A stretch of 27,735 nt of DNA from an uncultured Bacteroidales bacterium (GTDB taxonomy: Bacteria; Bacteroidota; Bacteroidia; Bacteroidales; Paludibacteraceae), in contig CAKUUM010000033.1 in assembly GCA_934692905.1 (NCBI GenBank), forward strand, positions 1-27,735, read 5' to 3'. Numbering within the stretch: the first letter of the stretch is position 1; each line of letters opens with the position of its first letter. The notes under the pieces were generated by a model. The model made no database searches and was not told the origin of the DNA. It saw only the letters and a list, made by a program, of their open reading frames with translations. The position numbers and the translations under genes are program-made. Positions 7,017 through 14,445 of the stretch are shown piece after piece.

Positions 7017-7427
7017 ATGGAAAATTTGAGCAAATTACTCTCAGCTGTTACCTATTTTCTTGGATATTGTGAAAATGAGGTAGAACAGATGACATTTTAT
7101 GGGGATGGACTTCAGAAAGGAGGACGTCAGTATTTGGACGAAACGATGACTGGTGTAACATTCAATACTAATGCGCCAGTTGCTACGGGCTTCATTTTAG
7201 TTTTTGACACAGATTACAATGGCGAAGCGGTCGTACAGAAAACTACATGGGGAGATGATACTCATACTATGTATGAGCAGTTATATCGCCAGCATTATTG
7301 TGGAATTAGAAGTGCTGTATCTGACGGCTTTATTGTTCCTACAGCAAGGTATGGCGATTTATTGATTGAGATGCAAAGAACAGGAGGTATGGATTTCATT
7401 ATGGTCAGTATAGAGGGGCTCTATTAA
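7017..7427 (+). CDS. Hypothetical protein
   Basis: The 136-residue protein has no signal peptide or membrane helix. It has an alpha/beta look, with a helical N-terminus (LSKLLSAVTYFLGYCENEVEQMTFYGDG) and beta-rich later segments (TGFILVFDTDYNGEAVVQKTTW, YGDLLIEMQRTGGMDFIMVSIEGLY). I do not recognise the family. It is AT-rich like the cassette upstream but separated from it by the hairpin at 6960-6994. The hipBA-like module begins 174 bp downstream with its own promoters. Confidence 0.65.
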   Translation: MENLSKLLSAVTYFLGYCENEVEQMTFYGDGLQKGGRQYLDETMTGVTFNTNAPVATGFILVFDTDYNGEAVVQKTTWGDDTHTMYEQLYRQHYCGIRSAVSDGFIVPTARYGDLLIEMQRTGGMDFIMVSIEGLY

Positions 7428-7459
7428 TCTCTCGTCGTAACCCGAAGAAGTAAGACTCC

Positions 7460-7480
7460 TTGTGCGCCTGTTGCGCACAA
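7460..7480. promoter_or_regulatory. Palindrome (repeat A, copy 2), candidate hipBA operator
   Basis: TTGTGCGCC and TGCGCACAA flank a TGT spacer. The palindrome lies immediately upstream of the -33 box of the promoter at 7486-7517 and so is well placed as an operator for the HipB-like repressor. A copy lies at 231-251. It could also be a terminator hairpin for the gene ending at 7427. Confidence 0.5.
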
Positions 7481-7485
7481 CAGGT

Positions 7486-7517
7486 TTTGTCGGTTGTCCA
7501 TGTTTTGGTTATTTTTG
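7486..7517 (+). promoter_or_regulatory. Promoter P1 of the hipBA-like operon
   Basis: TTTG (7486-7489), a 20-nt spacer and TATTTTTG (7510-7517) fit the Bacteroidetes consensus. It lies 6 bp after the palindrome at 7460-7480. Confidence 0.55.
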
Positions 7518-7535
7518 TGGGTATCAGGTGTGATG

Positions 7536-7567
7536 TTTGTTTATATGTGCAAAAAGCAGTACTTTTG
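7536..7567 (+). promoter_or_regulatory. Promoter P2 of the hipBA-like operon
   Basis: TTTG (7536-7539), a 20-nt spacer and TACTTTTG (7560-7567) fit the consensus, giving a start about 25 nt before the hipB-like ATG. The region 7526-7590 resembles 12283-12340, sharing GCAAAA, GCAGTA and TTAGAAACATTA / TAAGAAACATTA, so this promoter module is duplicated. Confidence 0.65.
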
Positions 7568-7601
7568 CGCCGAATTAGAAACATTATATATCTGATAGCG
7601 T

Positions 7602-7913
7602 ATGAAACGGGAATTACTACCCAAGTATGAACGGCAACTGCAAGGGCTCGGAGAGAATATCCGCTTGGCACGGCTCAGACGCGACTTGAGTGCAGCGCAA
7701 GTGGCAGAGCGCGCGGGCATCGGGCGCAATGCCGTGATGAAGATAGAAAAGGGCGATGCAGGCGTGAGTATCGGTGCCTACCTGCGAGTGCTGATTGTGC
7801 TCGGGCTGGAGCAAGACCTGTTCCGCGTAGCAGAAGACGATGTCTTGGGGCGCAAACTGCAAGACGCCGGTCTGATTGTCGGTAAACGTGCAAGCAAGAA
7901 GTCCAATGAGTAA
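7602..7913 (+). CDS. hipB: HipB-like XRE-family helix-turn-helix antitoxin/repressor
   Basis: The 103-residue protein has a Cro/C1-type HTH domain spanning about residues 9-65. It reads LGENIRLARLRRDLSAAQVAERAGIGRNAVMKIEKGDAGVSI in pieces: the recognition segment is AAQVAERAGIGRNAVMKIEKG. The C-terminus is basic and Lys/Ser rich. By family knowledge, HipB binds operators in its own promoter, dimerises and sequesters the HipA kinase. Its last codons overlap the start of the hipA-like gene (ATGAGTAA), the usual translational coupling of such modules. Two promoters and a palindrome lie upstream. The gene symbol reflects family membership, not proven orthology with the E. coli protein. Confidence 0.88.
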   Translation: MKRELLPKYERQLQGLGENIRLARLRRDLSAAQVAERAGIGRNAVMKIEKGDAGVSIGAYLRVLIVLGLEQDLFRVAEDDVLGRKLQDAGLIVGKRASKKSNE

Positions 7914-9132
7914 GCGGCTATACATCTATTTGGACGAAGCCTTTGGCAATGCCCCCGTATTGGTGGGCATACTGACGGCAGAGGCGGTTCGTGGGCACGA
8001 GGTCTTTTCTATGGATTTGTCGGACGAATGGCTGCACCATAGTCGTTGCCGCATGTTAGACCCCGATTTGCAGTTGTATCGTGGGCATCAGTATCTTCCC
8101 GACTCAAAAACAAACTTTGGCTTCTTACTGGATTCCTCTCCTGACAGGTGGGGGCGTGTGCTCCTTGAGCGACGCGAGACTGTCCTCGCACGGGAAGAAG
8201 GACGACCTCGAAAGACCCTCATGGAGAGCGATTTTCTGTTGGGTGTGTACGATGAGAGCCGTATGGGGGCTTTGCGTATCAAGTTAGAGCCCGATGGCGA
8301 GTTTATGGATAATGATATCTCCCTCAATATCCCGCCTGTCACATCATTGGGCAAACTGGAGCAGGCAAGTTGGGCGTTTGAGAACGAGGATAATCGTTGG
8401 CTGCAGATGTTGGTTGCCCCAGGCTCGTCGTTAGGTGGTGCACGCCCCAAAGCCAATGTGCGTATGCAGGACGGACATTTGTGGATAGCCAAGTTTCCCA
8501 GTCGACAAGACCGCTATGATATCGGGGCATGGGAAGCGGTAACCATGACATTGGCACAGCAATGCGGTATTGAGGTTGCACCTTTCGTCGCCAAACGCTT
8601 TTCGGGGCAGTATTCCATGTTCTTGACGCAGCGTTTTGACCGTAATGCAACGGGCGGGCGCATACATTTCACTTCTGCAATGACGATGTTGGGCTACCAA
8701 GATAACGATACCGATGGTTGTAGTTATTTGGAATTGGCAGACTGGATAAGCCGCAACTGCTATCGCGTGGAAGAGAACTTGAAGCAAATGTGGCTTCGTA
8801 TCGTGTTCAACATCGCTGTCAGCAATTGCGACGACCATCTCCGTAACCATGGTTTCCTGCTCGGACGCAACGGGTGGACACTTGCCCCTGCCTACAACCT
8901 CAATCCTGTGCCGTATGGACAAGGGCTGAGCCTGAATATCAATGAGCATGACAACGCCTTGGATATGCGTTTGGCATTAGAGGTGGCACCCTATTGGGGC
9001 TTGACAGATGCTGCGGCACAAACAACAATAGAGAAGATACGTGGAGTGGTTTGCCAATGGGAGCGTGTCGCCAAACAGTTGCATATCAGCCGCGAAGAAC
9101 AAGAATACATGCGCCCCGCATTCAAAGTATAA
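7906..9132 (+). CDS. hipA: HipA-like serine/threonine kinase toxin with an altered metal-binding motif
   Basis: The product is 408 residues from the ATG at 7906. I chose this start because it overlaps the hipB-like stop and gives the family N-terminus MSKRLYIYL. The HipA signatures appear in order: DSSPDRWGR, GGARPKANV (ATP-loop region), WIAKFPSRQDRYDIGAWE, FLTQRFDR and NCDDHLRNHGF with the catalytic Asp309. In the final metal-binding motif, where HipA proteins normally have PAYDxNP, this protein has PAYNLNP with Asn331. In E. coli HipA the equivalent Asp coordinates Mg2+, so activity may be weakened or lost. HipA kinases phosphorylate targets such as glutamyl-tRNA synthetase to induce growth arrest; the target here is unknown. 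GC-richer than the cassette upstream. Confidence 0.9.
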   Translation: MSKRLYIYLDEAFGNAPVLVGILTAEAVRGHEVFSMDLSDEWLHHSRCRMLDPDLQLYRGHQYLPDSKTNFGFLLDSSPDRWGRVLLERRETVLAREEGRPRKTLMESDFLLGVYDESRMGALRIKLEPDGEFMDNDISLNIPPVTSLGKLEQASWAFENEDNRWLQMLVAPGSSLGGARPKANVRMQDGHLWIAKFPSRQDRYDIGAWEAVTMTLAQQCGIEVAPFVAKRFSGQYSMFLTQRFDRNATGGRIHFTSAMTMLGYQDNDTDGCSYLELADWISRNCYRVEENLKQMWLRIVFNIAVSNCDDHLRNHGFLLGRNGWTLAPAYNLNPVPYGQGLSLNINEHDNALDMRLALEVAPYWGLTDAAAQTTIEKIRGVVCQWERVAKQLHISREEQEYMRPAFKV

Positions 9133-9155
9133 CATTCAAAATAAACCTATTTAAT

Positions 9156-9713
9156 ATGGAAGAAGAATTGAAAAAAATAGATTGGAGCAAGATACCATAT
9201 CTTTCATCGGATCGTTGTTATCAAGAGGAAACGTATGAAAATGATTTGCTCTCACGGCTTTGGACATGGATGTTTGGAAAATTTGAGAATAGGCGTGAGA
9301 ATAGACGCAAGCTCAATGCTTTTAGAAACATATTTGGTATCCCTTTGAAAGGAGATTTTAGATACTTTCATTTATATTTCCATCCTTTAGAACCGTTGTG
9401 GTGTGGAATTCTGTCATTTGATAATAATACAGATTGGCAACAAGTCTTAAGTTGGCTAGGAAATATACAGATATCTAATTCTGCATACTATGAGGGATAT
9501 CGCACCTTCGGATGTTTTGAGGTCTTAATTGTGGTTAATCCTACCAAACGGGAAATTTATTATTTAAGACAATATCTATGGGGAGAGCGTAATGATATTC
9601 CTTGGAGTTTTCATCTTGTAGTGGCAGAAAATGTGCTCTTGGGAAAGTATGAGCGTTTCCCGATGTATTATTTGCAAGATATTGCTAATATGCGTCATCA
9701 TATAATGATATAA
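9156..9713 (+). CDS. Hypothetical protein downstream of hipA
   Basis: The product is 185 residues from the ATG at 9156. The frame stays open further upstream inside the hipA-like gene, but this ATG is the first one outside that gene, 23 bp after its stop, and gives a natural charged N-terminus (MEEELKKIDWSKIPYLSSD). It is rich in Trp, Tyr and Phe (LWTWMFGKFENRRENRRK, FRYFHLYFHPLEPLWCGIL) and has no signal peptide or membrane segment. Family not recognised. It may be co-transcribed with the hipBA-like pair, but its AT-rich composition contrasts with hipA and suggests a separate origin. Confidence 0.65.
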   Translation: MEEELKKIDWSKIPYLSSDRCYQEETYENDLLSRLWTWMFGKFENRRENRRKLNAFRNIFGIPLKGDFRYFHLYFHPLEPLWCGILSFDNNTDWQQVLSWLGNIQISNSAYYEGYRTFGCFEVLIVVNPTKREIYYLRQYLWGERNDIPWSFHLVVAENVLLGKYERFPMYYLQDIANMRHHIMI

Positions 9714-9854
9714 TGGTCGAATTCTAAACACTATGGAATAGAACTCAAAATATAGACTCCATAATCGTCGTTCGCCATGTTTCATCTGATTGGTATTGGA
9801 ATCTTCGTTGTGTATTGCGTGAAGTCCTTGCCCGAACAAAGGCTGTACTTGCTA

Positions 9855-9925
9855 TTACAAAGAAAATGCATTTTTTTCTTGTTTGTAGGTGATAGTTTTT
9901 GCCCTTTTCTGCGTTATATATATGG
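9855..9925 (+). repeat. Dispersed repeat B, copy 2
   Basis: Near-identical to 330-400. The gap 9714-10074 otherwise holds only the promoter at 9996-10027 and no convincing ORF. Confidence 0.7.
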
Positions 9926-9995
9926 AGACTAATATACAGACCACAAGACATTGACAACTATCAATGATTTTTCTTTCATTTCATTGACTGCTGTC

Positions 9996-10027
9996 GTTGC
10001 AAAATGGTGTTTTGTGTATTATCTTTG
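9996..10027 (+). promoter_or_regulatory. Promoter for the membrane-protein pair (duplicated module)
   Basis: GTTG (9996-9999), a 20-nt spacer and TATCTTTG (10020-10027). The surrounding CGTTGCAAAA, GTTTTGTGTATTATCTTTG and CACCGTC are repeated almost exactly at 14662-14703. Confidence 0.75.
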
Positions 10028-10074
10028 CACCGTCAAACAACAAACAATAATCTAATCAATAAACCCTACTGCTT

Positions 10075-10800
10075 ATGAAGAAATCAACATCACCACTCAC
10101 TCTCAAACGTGCAGCCATCATTGCTGCTATCGGAACAACCGTTTACACCCTCTTTGAACCTGTCTGTCGAATGATTGTCGGCGACAGATGGTGGCTCTAT
10201 TTTGAGGACCACATGTTATGCAACGATATATGGCACATCTTCTTTTCAGCGGTTCTTATCGTTTCTTGTGTAGTGTTTGCCATTGGTGTGCTACGCGACG
10301 GCAAGCATTTTCCGATAATGGGCAAAGAAATTCGATATACGCTGCTTGGCATTGCCTTAGTCTCTTGTGGCAATATCTTGTGGTTTGCCTTAGCCGAAAA
10401 CAGACGGATAATGGATACAGTCCCATGGCTGTACCTGCTATTCCTGTTAGGGGCGAATGTCGTACTATGGTACATCTATGTTCATGCAGCGGAAGATACA
10501 CTCCCGAATCACACACGTTGGCAAAAGGGCATTCGTAGTGTATCTGTGGTGTTGGCATTGTCGGTGATAGCAAAGCAAATACCTACCGTTATATGGTATG
10601 TGTGGAAGAACCTGCAATTCCCGGGAATTGTGCACAAGTCCATGTTCCGCAATCTACTTGGTAGTTGTGATTGGCTGTGCAACTGGCTAATACTATGCGT
10701 TTCTGTTGTATTCTTTTTGCTTATAGTCCTTCAATCCCTCATCACCCACAGAGCACAACGCAAATTGCAGAAACAGCCAACTGCCACAATAGAAAAGTAA
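10075..10800 (+). CDS. Multi-pass membrane protein, paralogue 2 of 3
   Basis: The 241-residue protein has about six hydrophobic segments and the family start KKSTSPLTLKRAAIIAAIGT. It is the most diverged of the three: VPVCRMLFG becomes EPVCRMIVG, and REVHYNADWICNWL becomes RNLLGSCDWLCNWL. The conserved DWxCNWL near the last membrane segment and the HTRWQKG loop are family markers. The C-terminus is basic (HRAQRKLQKQ). Function unknown. It has its own promoter at 9996-10027 and is followed after 20 bp by paralogue 3, so the pair is probably one transcript. Confidence 0.75.
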   Translation: MKKSTSPLTLKRAAIIAAIGTTVYTLFEPVCRMIVGDRWWLYFEDHMLCNDIWHIFFSAVLIVSCVVFAIGVLRDGKHFPIMGKEIRYTLLGIALVSCGNILWFALAENRRIMDTVPWLYLLFLLGANVVLWYIYVHAAEDTLPNHTRWQKGIRSVSVVLALSVIAKQIPTVIWYVWKNLQFPGIVHKSMFRNLLGSCDWLCNWLILCVSVVFFLLIVLQSLITHRAQRKLQKQPTATIEK

Positions 10801-10820
10801 TCAATAAAAAACTATTGCTT

Positions 10821-11546
10821 ATGAATAAATCAACCTCACCACTCACTCTCAAACGTGCAGCCCTCATCGCTGCTATCGGAACAACCGTTTACACATTCTT
10901 TGTGCCGGTATGCCGGATGCTGTTTGGCTACAACGCTGTGTGGTTCAACTATGCGGAACACCCGTGGTGTTGCAATGCTTGGTATATTTTCTTCTCCTGC
11001 ATACTTATGGTATCGTGGACTGTATTTGCCCTTGGCGTCATACGGAACGGAGAGCATTTTCCAGTATTTGGCAGGAAATCCCGATATGCATTGTTGATAA
11101 TGGCTTTATTTTTCTTGGTAATGTCATTCCTTTCAGTGGACTATTGCTTGTTCCCGCGGAAATGTATCTTTATGCCAATGTGGGCACGCGTCTTGTTCTA
11201 TGTGCTTTCTTCCTCTTTATTGTGGTATATCTATGTGCATATATCATCCGACAATCATTCTTATAAGCCATGCTGGCAAAAAGGTATTTGTTGGATGGTA
11301 GTGGTACTGACATCGTTGGTGACCGTTAAGCAGACAACTGCGGTAATTGGCTATGCAATGGGATTGTTCACAAGACAACGTGGGTTTATTCTAATATTCC
11401 GCGAGGTACACTACAATGCTGATTGGATATGCAATTGGCTGATGCATGGCATTCCTGTTGTGTTCTTCTTGCTCATATTCTTTCAGCCCATCATCACCCG
11501 TTGCACACAACGCAAGTTGCAGAAAGAATCACCTATGACAAAATAA
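10821..11546 (+). CDS. Multi-pass membrane protein, paralogue 3 of 3
   Basis: The product is 241 residues from the ATG at 10821, where the family N-terminus NKSTSPLTLKRAALIAAIGT begins. The frame is open further upstream but that part overlaps paralogue 2. It is closest to paralogue 1 at 1486: both have TVYTFFVPVCRMLFG, NAVWFNYAEHPWCC and REVHYNADWICNWL, with near-identical DNA across these stretches. Its C-terminus (RCTQRKLQKESPM) instead resembles paralogue 2. The family is not recognised. The frameshifted SIMPL gene begins 38 bp downstream. Confidence 0.75.
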   Translation: MNKSTSPLTLKRAALIAAIGTTVYTFFVPVCRMLFGYNAVWFNYAEHPWCCNAWYIFFSCILMVSWTVFALGVIRNGEHFPVFGRKSRYALLIMALFFLVMSFLSVDYCLFPRKCIFMPMWARVLFYVLSSSLLWYIYVHISSDNHSYKPCWQKGICWMVVVLTSLVTVKQTTAVIGYAMGLFTRQRGFILIFREVHYNADWICNWLMHGIPVVFFLLIFFQPIITRCTQRKLQKESPMTK

Positions 11547-11584
11547 CAACTGACGCAAAGTAAAACGAATAAAATAATATCATT

Positions 11585-12266
11585 ATGGAACTTACAGATT
11601 CTACTATCATTATTCACGGTAACGCTTCTCGCCTCATGGAACCCGAGAAAACCATTATTACTATTGCTTTCAAGCATACCTATACAGATTTATCTGAAGG
11701 CATGTAAAGCCCTTGAAACGAACCAGAAGACAATCTACGAGACTGCCGATGCGAACCACATTGACCGCAAACATATTACTACTGCGTCTTATTCTATTGC
11801 CAAAGAGGAGGTATCTCTGAAGGATAAGAACTACAACTATACAGGTAAGAAGTTGCTCGGTTATAGTTTGTCTCAAAGTGTAACCATCACTATTGGAATG
11901 GATAATCAGCTGATGACGGACTTGTTGAACGGCATCATCGGTCGGAACCCTGAAGCGGAAATATCCATCTCGTATGGTCTGAATGACACAACGGTTGTCA
12001 AAGACGAGTTGCAGGCAGAAGCAATCCGAAATGCTCATCGTCAAGCCGTTTGTATGACAACGGCAGCGGGATGCAAGTTGGGTAAAGTACTCCAAATATC
12101 AGACGGGATCCACTCCTCCGATGAAAGCCGCTTGGGGACATCTATATTACCTGACGGACTTGGACTGAGTGCTTCACTGCGTGTCTTTGATGAACCTATC
12201 GAAGCCAATCCTCGTTCCATCACACTATCCCAATCGGTAACGGTTATATGGAAACTGGAGGAATAA
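11585..12266 (+). pseudogene. SIMPL (DUF541) domain protein broken by a frameshift
   Basis: The ATG at 11585 reads MELTDSTIIIHGNASRLMEP and continues as a typical SIMPL-domain first strand to an in-frame TAA at 11705-11707. The rest of the domain continues in the +1 frame (from about KACKALETNQ) to 12266, including the diagnostic helix KDELQAEAIRNAHRQA and KLGKVLQIS. Joined, the product would be about 227 residues, a normal length for cytoplasmic or periplasmic SIMPL proteins. No signal peptide is visible. The shift lies in GAAGGCATGTAAAGCC (about 11697-11710). It is either a real inactivating indel, a read error or, less likely, programmed +1 frameshifting. It follows paralogue 3 by 38 bp and is probably in the same transcript. 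Confidence 0.75.
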
Positions 12267-12287
12267 ATTATGATAGTTTTTTATATG

Positions 12288-12319
12288 TTTGCATATACGC
12301 GCAAAATGCAGTATTTTTG
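12288..12319 (+). promoter_or_regulatory. Promoter of the OGFr/DraG operon (duplicated module)
   Basis: TTTG (12288-12291), a 20-nt spacer and TATTTTTG (12312-12319). The sequence around it, including the downstream TAAGAAACATTA, resembles the P2 promoter of hipBA at 7536-7590. It would give a roughly 150-nt leader before the ATG at 12477. Confidence 0.65.
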
Positions 12320-12354
12320 TTTCGAATAAGAAACATTACAAGTTAGTACCCTCT

Positions 12355-12476
12355 TTGTTTTGCGTAAATTGCGGCGTTCATTAAGCAGAAAATACATAAA
12401 ACTGCGTGGTGGGCCAAGCAATTTCTTGCATATGTTAGGGATAAGTTGTACCTTGGGCGTATTGAAGATAAGCGAT
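12355..12476 (+). repeat. Block C-left copy 2 fused to C-right
   Basis: 12355-12460 matches 2230-2337. Right after TTGTACCTT the similarity switches to the sequence found after the ATPase gene at 3538-3560 (GGG, then ATAAGC and ATATGAATG). The ATPase gene is therefore exactly missing here, and the block's own -7 box is truncated to TACCTTGG. Confidence 0.8.
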
Positions 12477-13139
12477 ATGAATGTTTTGGGGAAACTATCT
12501 GCATTGTTCGGCAGACGGTATGGACAGCGTAGAGAGAGTAACGACAAGATGATTGTCTCGACAAGAGCCACCGAGCAGCCGCTTTCGAGCCAAGCGGAAG
12601 TGGACGACCTATTGTTGTTACGCTTCTTTCTGGACGAAGAAGATGTCTGTATTCCTTATCGCCACGAGGAGATTGTGAGGTTTACGGATGACGAGATAGA
12701 GAGGTACCACGACTTCATTCAATGGATATTCCCAACATCGCAACCGAGCCGTTTCAATGGAGAGGCACCGACTATAGATGAGCATTTTGTCTCAATGTTT
12801 CACGGCAACCAATGTGCATTACAGAACTATTGCAAATCGTGCCGTCGTTACCTGCACTATATGGATTTTGACTGCAATGGCGATGGAAATATCCGCGTGT
12901 ACCATGGAGACAGACCATTCTACAGACTGCCCTATCATAATTTCTTACGTATGACACGTATGCTGCAATCATTGTGCGAGACAGGGCACCCGCAATGCTC
13001 TGCTAACTTGTTTGCACAGATGATGGACGTTCTTCATTGCGCCCCTGATCATTCTGTAAGCAGTACCACAATTGCATATTGGAAGAATACGCAAAAGGGC
13101 AATGAAACAAAATTGCATTCACATATAACCACAAAATAA
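12477..13139 (+). CDS. OGFr-like domain protein with duplicated N-terminal leader
   Basis: The product is 220 residues from the ATG at 12477, chosen because it aligns exactly with the start of the leader protein at 3561. Residues 1-36 (MNVLGKLSALFGRR onward, DKMIVSTR, TEQP) are the shared leader. Residues about 70-190 resemble the opioid growth factor receptor conserved region (OGFr_N): DDEIERYHDFIQWIFP (71-86), a Pro-rich APTIDEHF, and NFLRMTRMLQSLCETG (155-170). In eukaryotes this region belongs to a met-enkephalin-binding nuclear protein; bacterial members have no known function. The gene is followed after 25 bp by the ADP-ribosylglycohydrolase fusion, so the two are probably translated from one mRNA. 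The DNA-level similarity to 3561 covers only the leader, a sign of domain swapping. Confidence 0.78.
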   Translation: MNVLGKLSALFGRRYGQRRESNDKMIVSTRATEQPLSSQAEVDDLLLLRFFLDEEDVCIPYRHEEIVRFTDDEIERYHDFIQWIFPTSQPSRFNGEAPTIDEHFVSMFHGNQCALQNYCKSCRRYLHYMDFDCNGDGNIRVYHGDRPFYRLPYHNFLRMTRMLQSLCETGHPQCSANLFAQMMDVLHCAPDHSVSSTTIAYWKNTQKGNETKLHSHITTK

Positions 13140-13164
13140 TAACCGACTAAAACCATCATCAGTT

Positions 13165-14433
13165 ATGTTAGGCGCACTTATAGGCGACACCGTAGGCAGT
13201 ATCTACGAGTTCTGCAACATCAAGACAACCGATTTCCCGTTATTCTCCGAAGGCAGTTCTTTCACGGACGATTCAGTAATGACTATTGCTGTGGCAGACT
13301 GGTTGCTTCACGACCCTGTTCGGTCGCAGCAAGGATTGGAAGACAGCCTTGTCAAATGGGGGCACAAGTACCCCGACGAAAGTTATGGCGGCGCATTTCA
13401 GCGTTGGCTTTTTATGCCGGAATTCCTCATCACACTTCGTGACAAGTCCACGGATACGATGGATGGCATTCCGTATGGAGTCCGCCACCCGTATAACTCG
13501 TGGGGCAATGGCTCGGCAATGCGTGCTGCGGCGTGTGGCTGGTTGGCGCAGTCTGTGGAGGATGCATTGGACCTTGGCAGGCGTTCTGCTATGATTACCC
13601 ACAACCATCCCGAAGGCATCAAAGGAGCGCAGGCGGTGGCAACAGCCATATATCTGGCGCGTACTGGAAGTCCTAAAGCGGAAATCTACCAATATATAGA
13701 GGAGACATTCGGCTATGACCTCAGTTGCGATTGCGATGATATTCGCCCTACGTATCATTTTGATGTGTCTTGTCAAGGTACGTTGCCTGCAGCCTTGGCG
13801 GCATTCTTTGACAGCCATGATTTCGAGTCGGCTATTCGTCTGGCAGTGTCATTAGGCGGAGATAGTGACACCATTGCCTGCATCACGGGGGCTATTGCAG
13901 AGGCGTTCTACCACGAAATACCATCAGCAATTGTAGAGGAGATGCACCATCGCTTGCCGAAAGAGTTTTGGACAATTATCACCGAAATGTACGCCGCGGT
14001 ATCTAACAACTACGAAAACAGTGCAAAGGACGCAACCAACCATAACACTCAACCTCGTATCACCCCCGAGTACATATCGGAATTGCGACCCAACGAGGTC
14101 TTTGTCTTTGGCAGCAATGCGCGTGGTATGCACTATGGCGGTGCAGCGGCGTTTGCTGTCAAGCGGTTCGGAGCAATCATGGGACAAGGCGAGGGCTTGC
14201 AGGGGCGGAGTTATGCCATTCCAACGATGGAAGGAATGGAGAATATGCATGCGGCAGTGGACAGGTTTATTGCCTTTGCCCAAGAGCACCCCGAACTCAC
14301 ATTCCTGGTAACACCCGTCGGCTGCGGCATTGCGGGCTATACACCTGAGGAGGTAGCCCCGCTATTCCTCAAAGCGGCTACATTGCCCAATCTTTGCTTG
14401 CCCGATTCGTTTTGGAAGTGTATGTCAATATAG
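13165..14433 (+). CDS. ADP-ribosylglycohydrolase (DraG-like) fused to a macro-like domain
   Basis: The 422-residue protein has two domains. Residues 1-270 form an ADP-ribosylglycohydrolase fold with GALIGDTVGSIYEF, the metal-binding FTDDSVM (33-39), HNHPEGIKGAQAVATAIYLAR and GGDSDTIACI (231-240). These supply the acidic ligands of the binuclear metal site, so the enzyme is predicted to be active and to remove ADP-ribose from a protein, nucleic acid or small molecule. Residues about 295-422 are the macro-like A1S_2505-type domain seen at 3561-4085 (NEVFVFGSN, MHYGGAAAFAV, GLQGRSYAIPTM, VGCGIAGYTPEEVAPLF), about 90% identical in DNA. A short Asn/Thr-rich linker joins them. Known DraG proteins are usually about 250-300 residues without this tail. 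The OGFr-like gene lies 25 bp upstream. Confidence 0.88.
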   Translation: MLGALIGDTVGSIYEFCNIKTTDFPLFSEGSSFTDDSVMTIAVADWLLHDPVRSQQGLEDSLVKWGHKYPDESYGGAFQRWLFMPEFLITLRDKSTDTMDGIPYGVRHPYNSWGNGSAMRAAACGWLAQSVEDALDLGRRSAMITHNHPEGIKGAQAVATAIYLARTGSPKAEIYQYIEETFGYDLSCDCDDIRPTYHFDVSCQGTLPAALAAFFDSHDFESAIRLAVSLGGDSDTIACITGAIAEAFYHEIPSAIVEEMHHRLPKEFWTIITEMYAAVSNNYENSAKDATNHNTQPRITPEYISELRPNEVFVFGSNARGMHYGGAAAFAVKRFGAIMGQGEGLQGRSYAIPTMEGMENMHAAVDRFIAFAQEHPELTFLVTPVGCGIAGYTPEEVAPLFLKAATLPNLCLPDSFWKCMSI

Positions 14434-14445
14434 CCGCTTTTCTTG

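Noticed and set aside
4899..7427. Integron gene-cassette array
   Set aside because: Small same-strand ORFs fit, but no attC-type ends recur between genes and no integrase is present.
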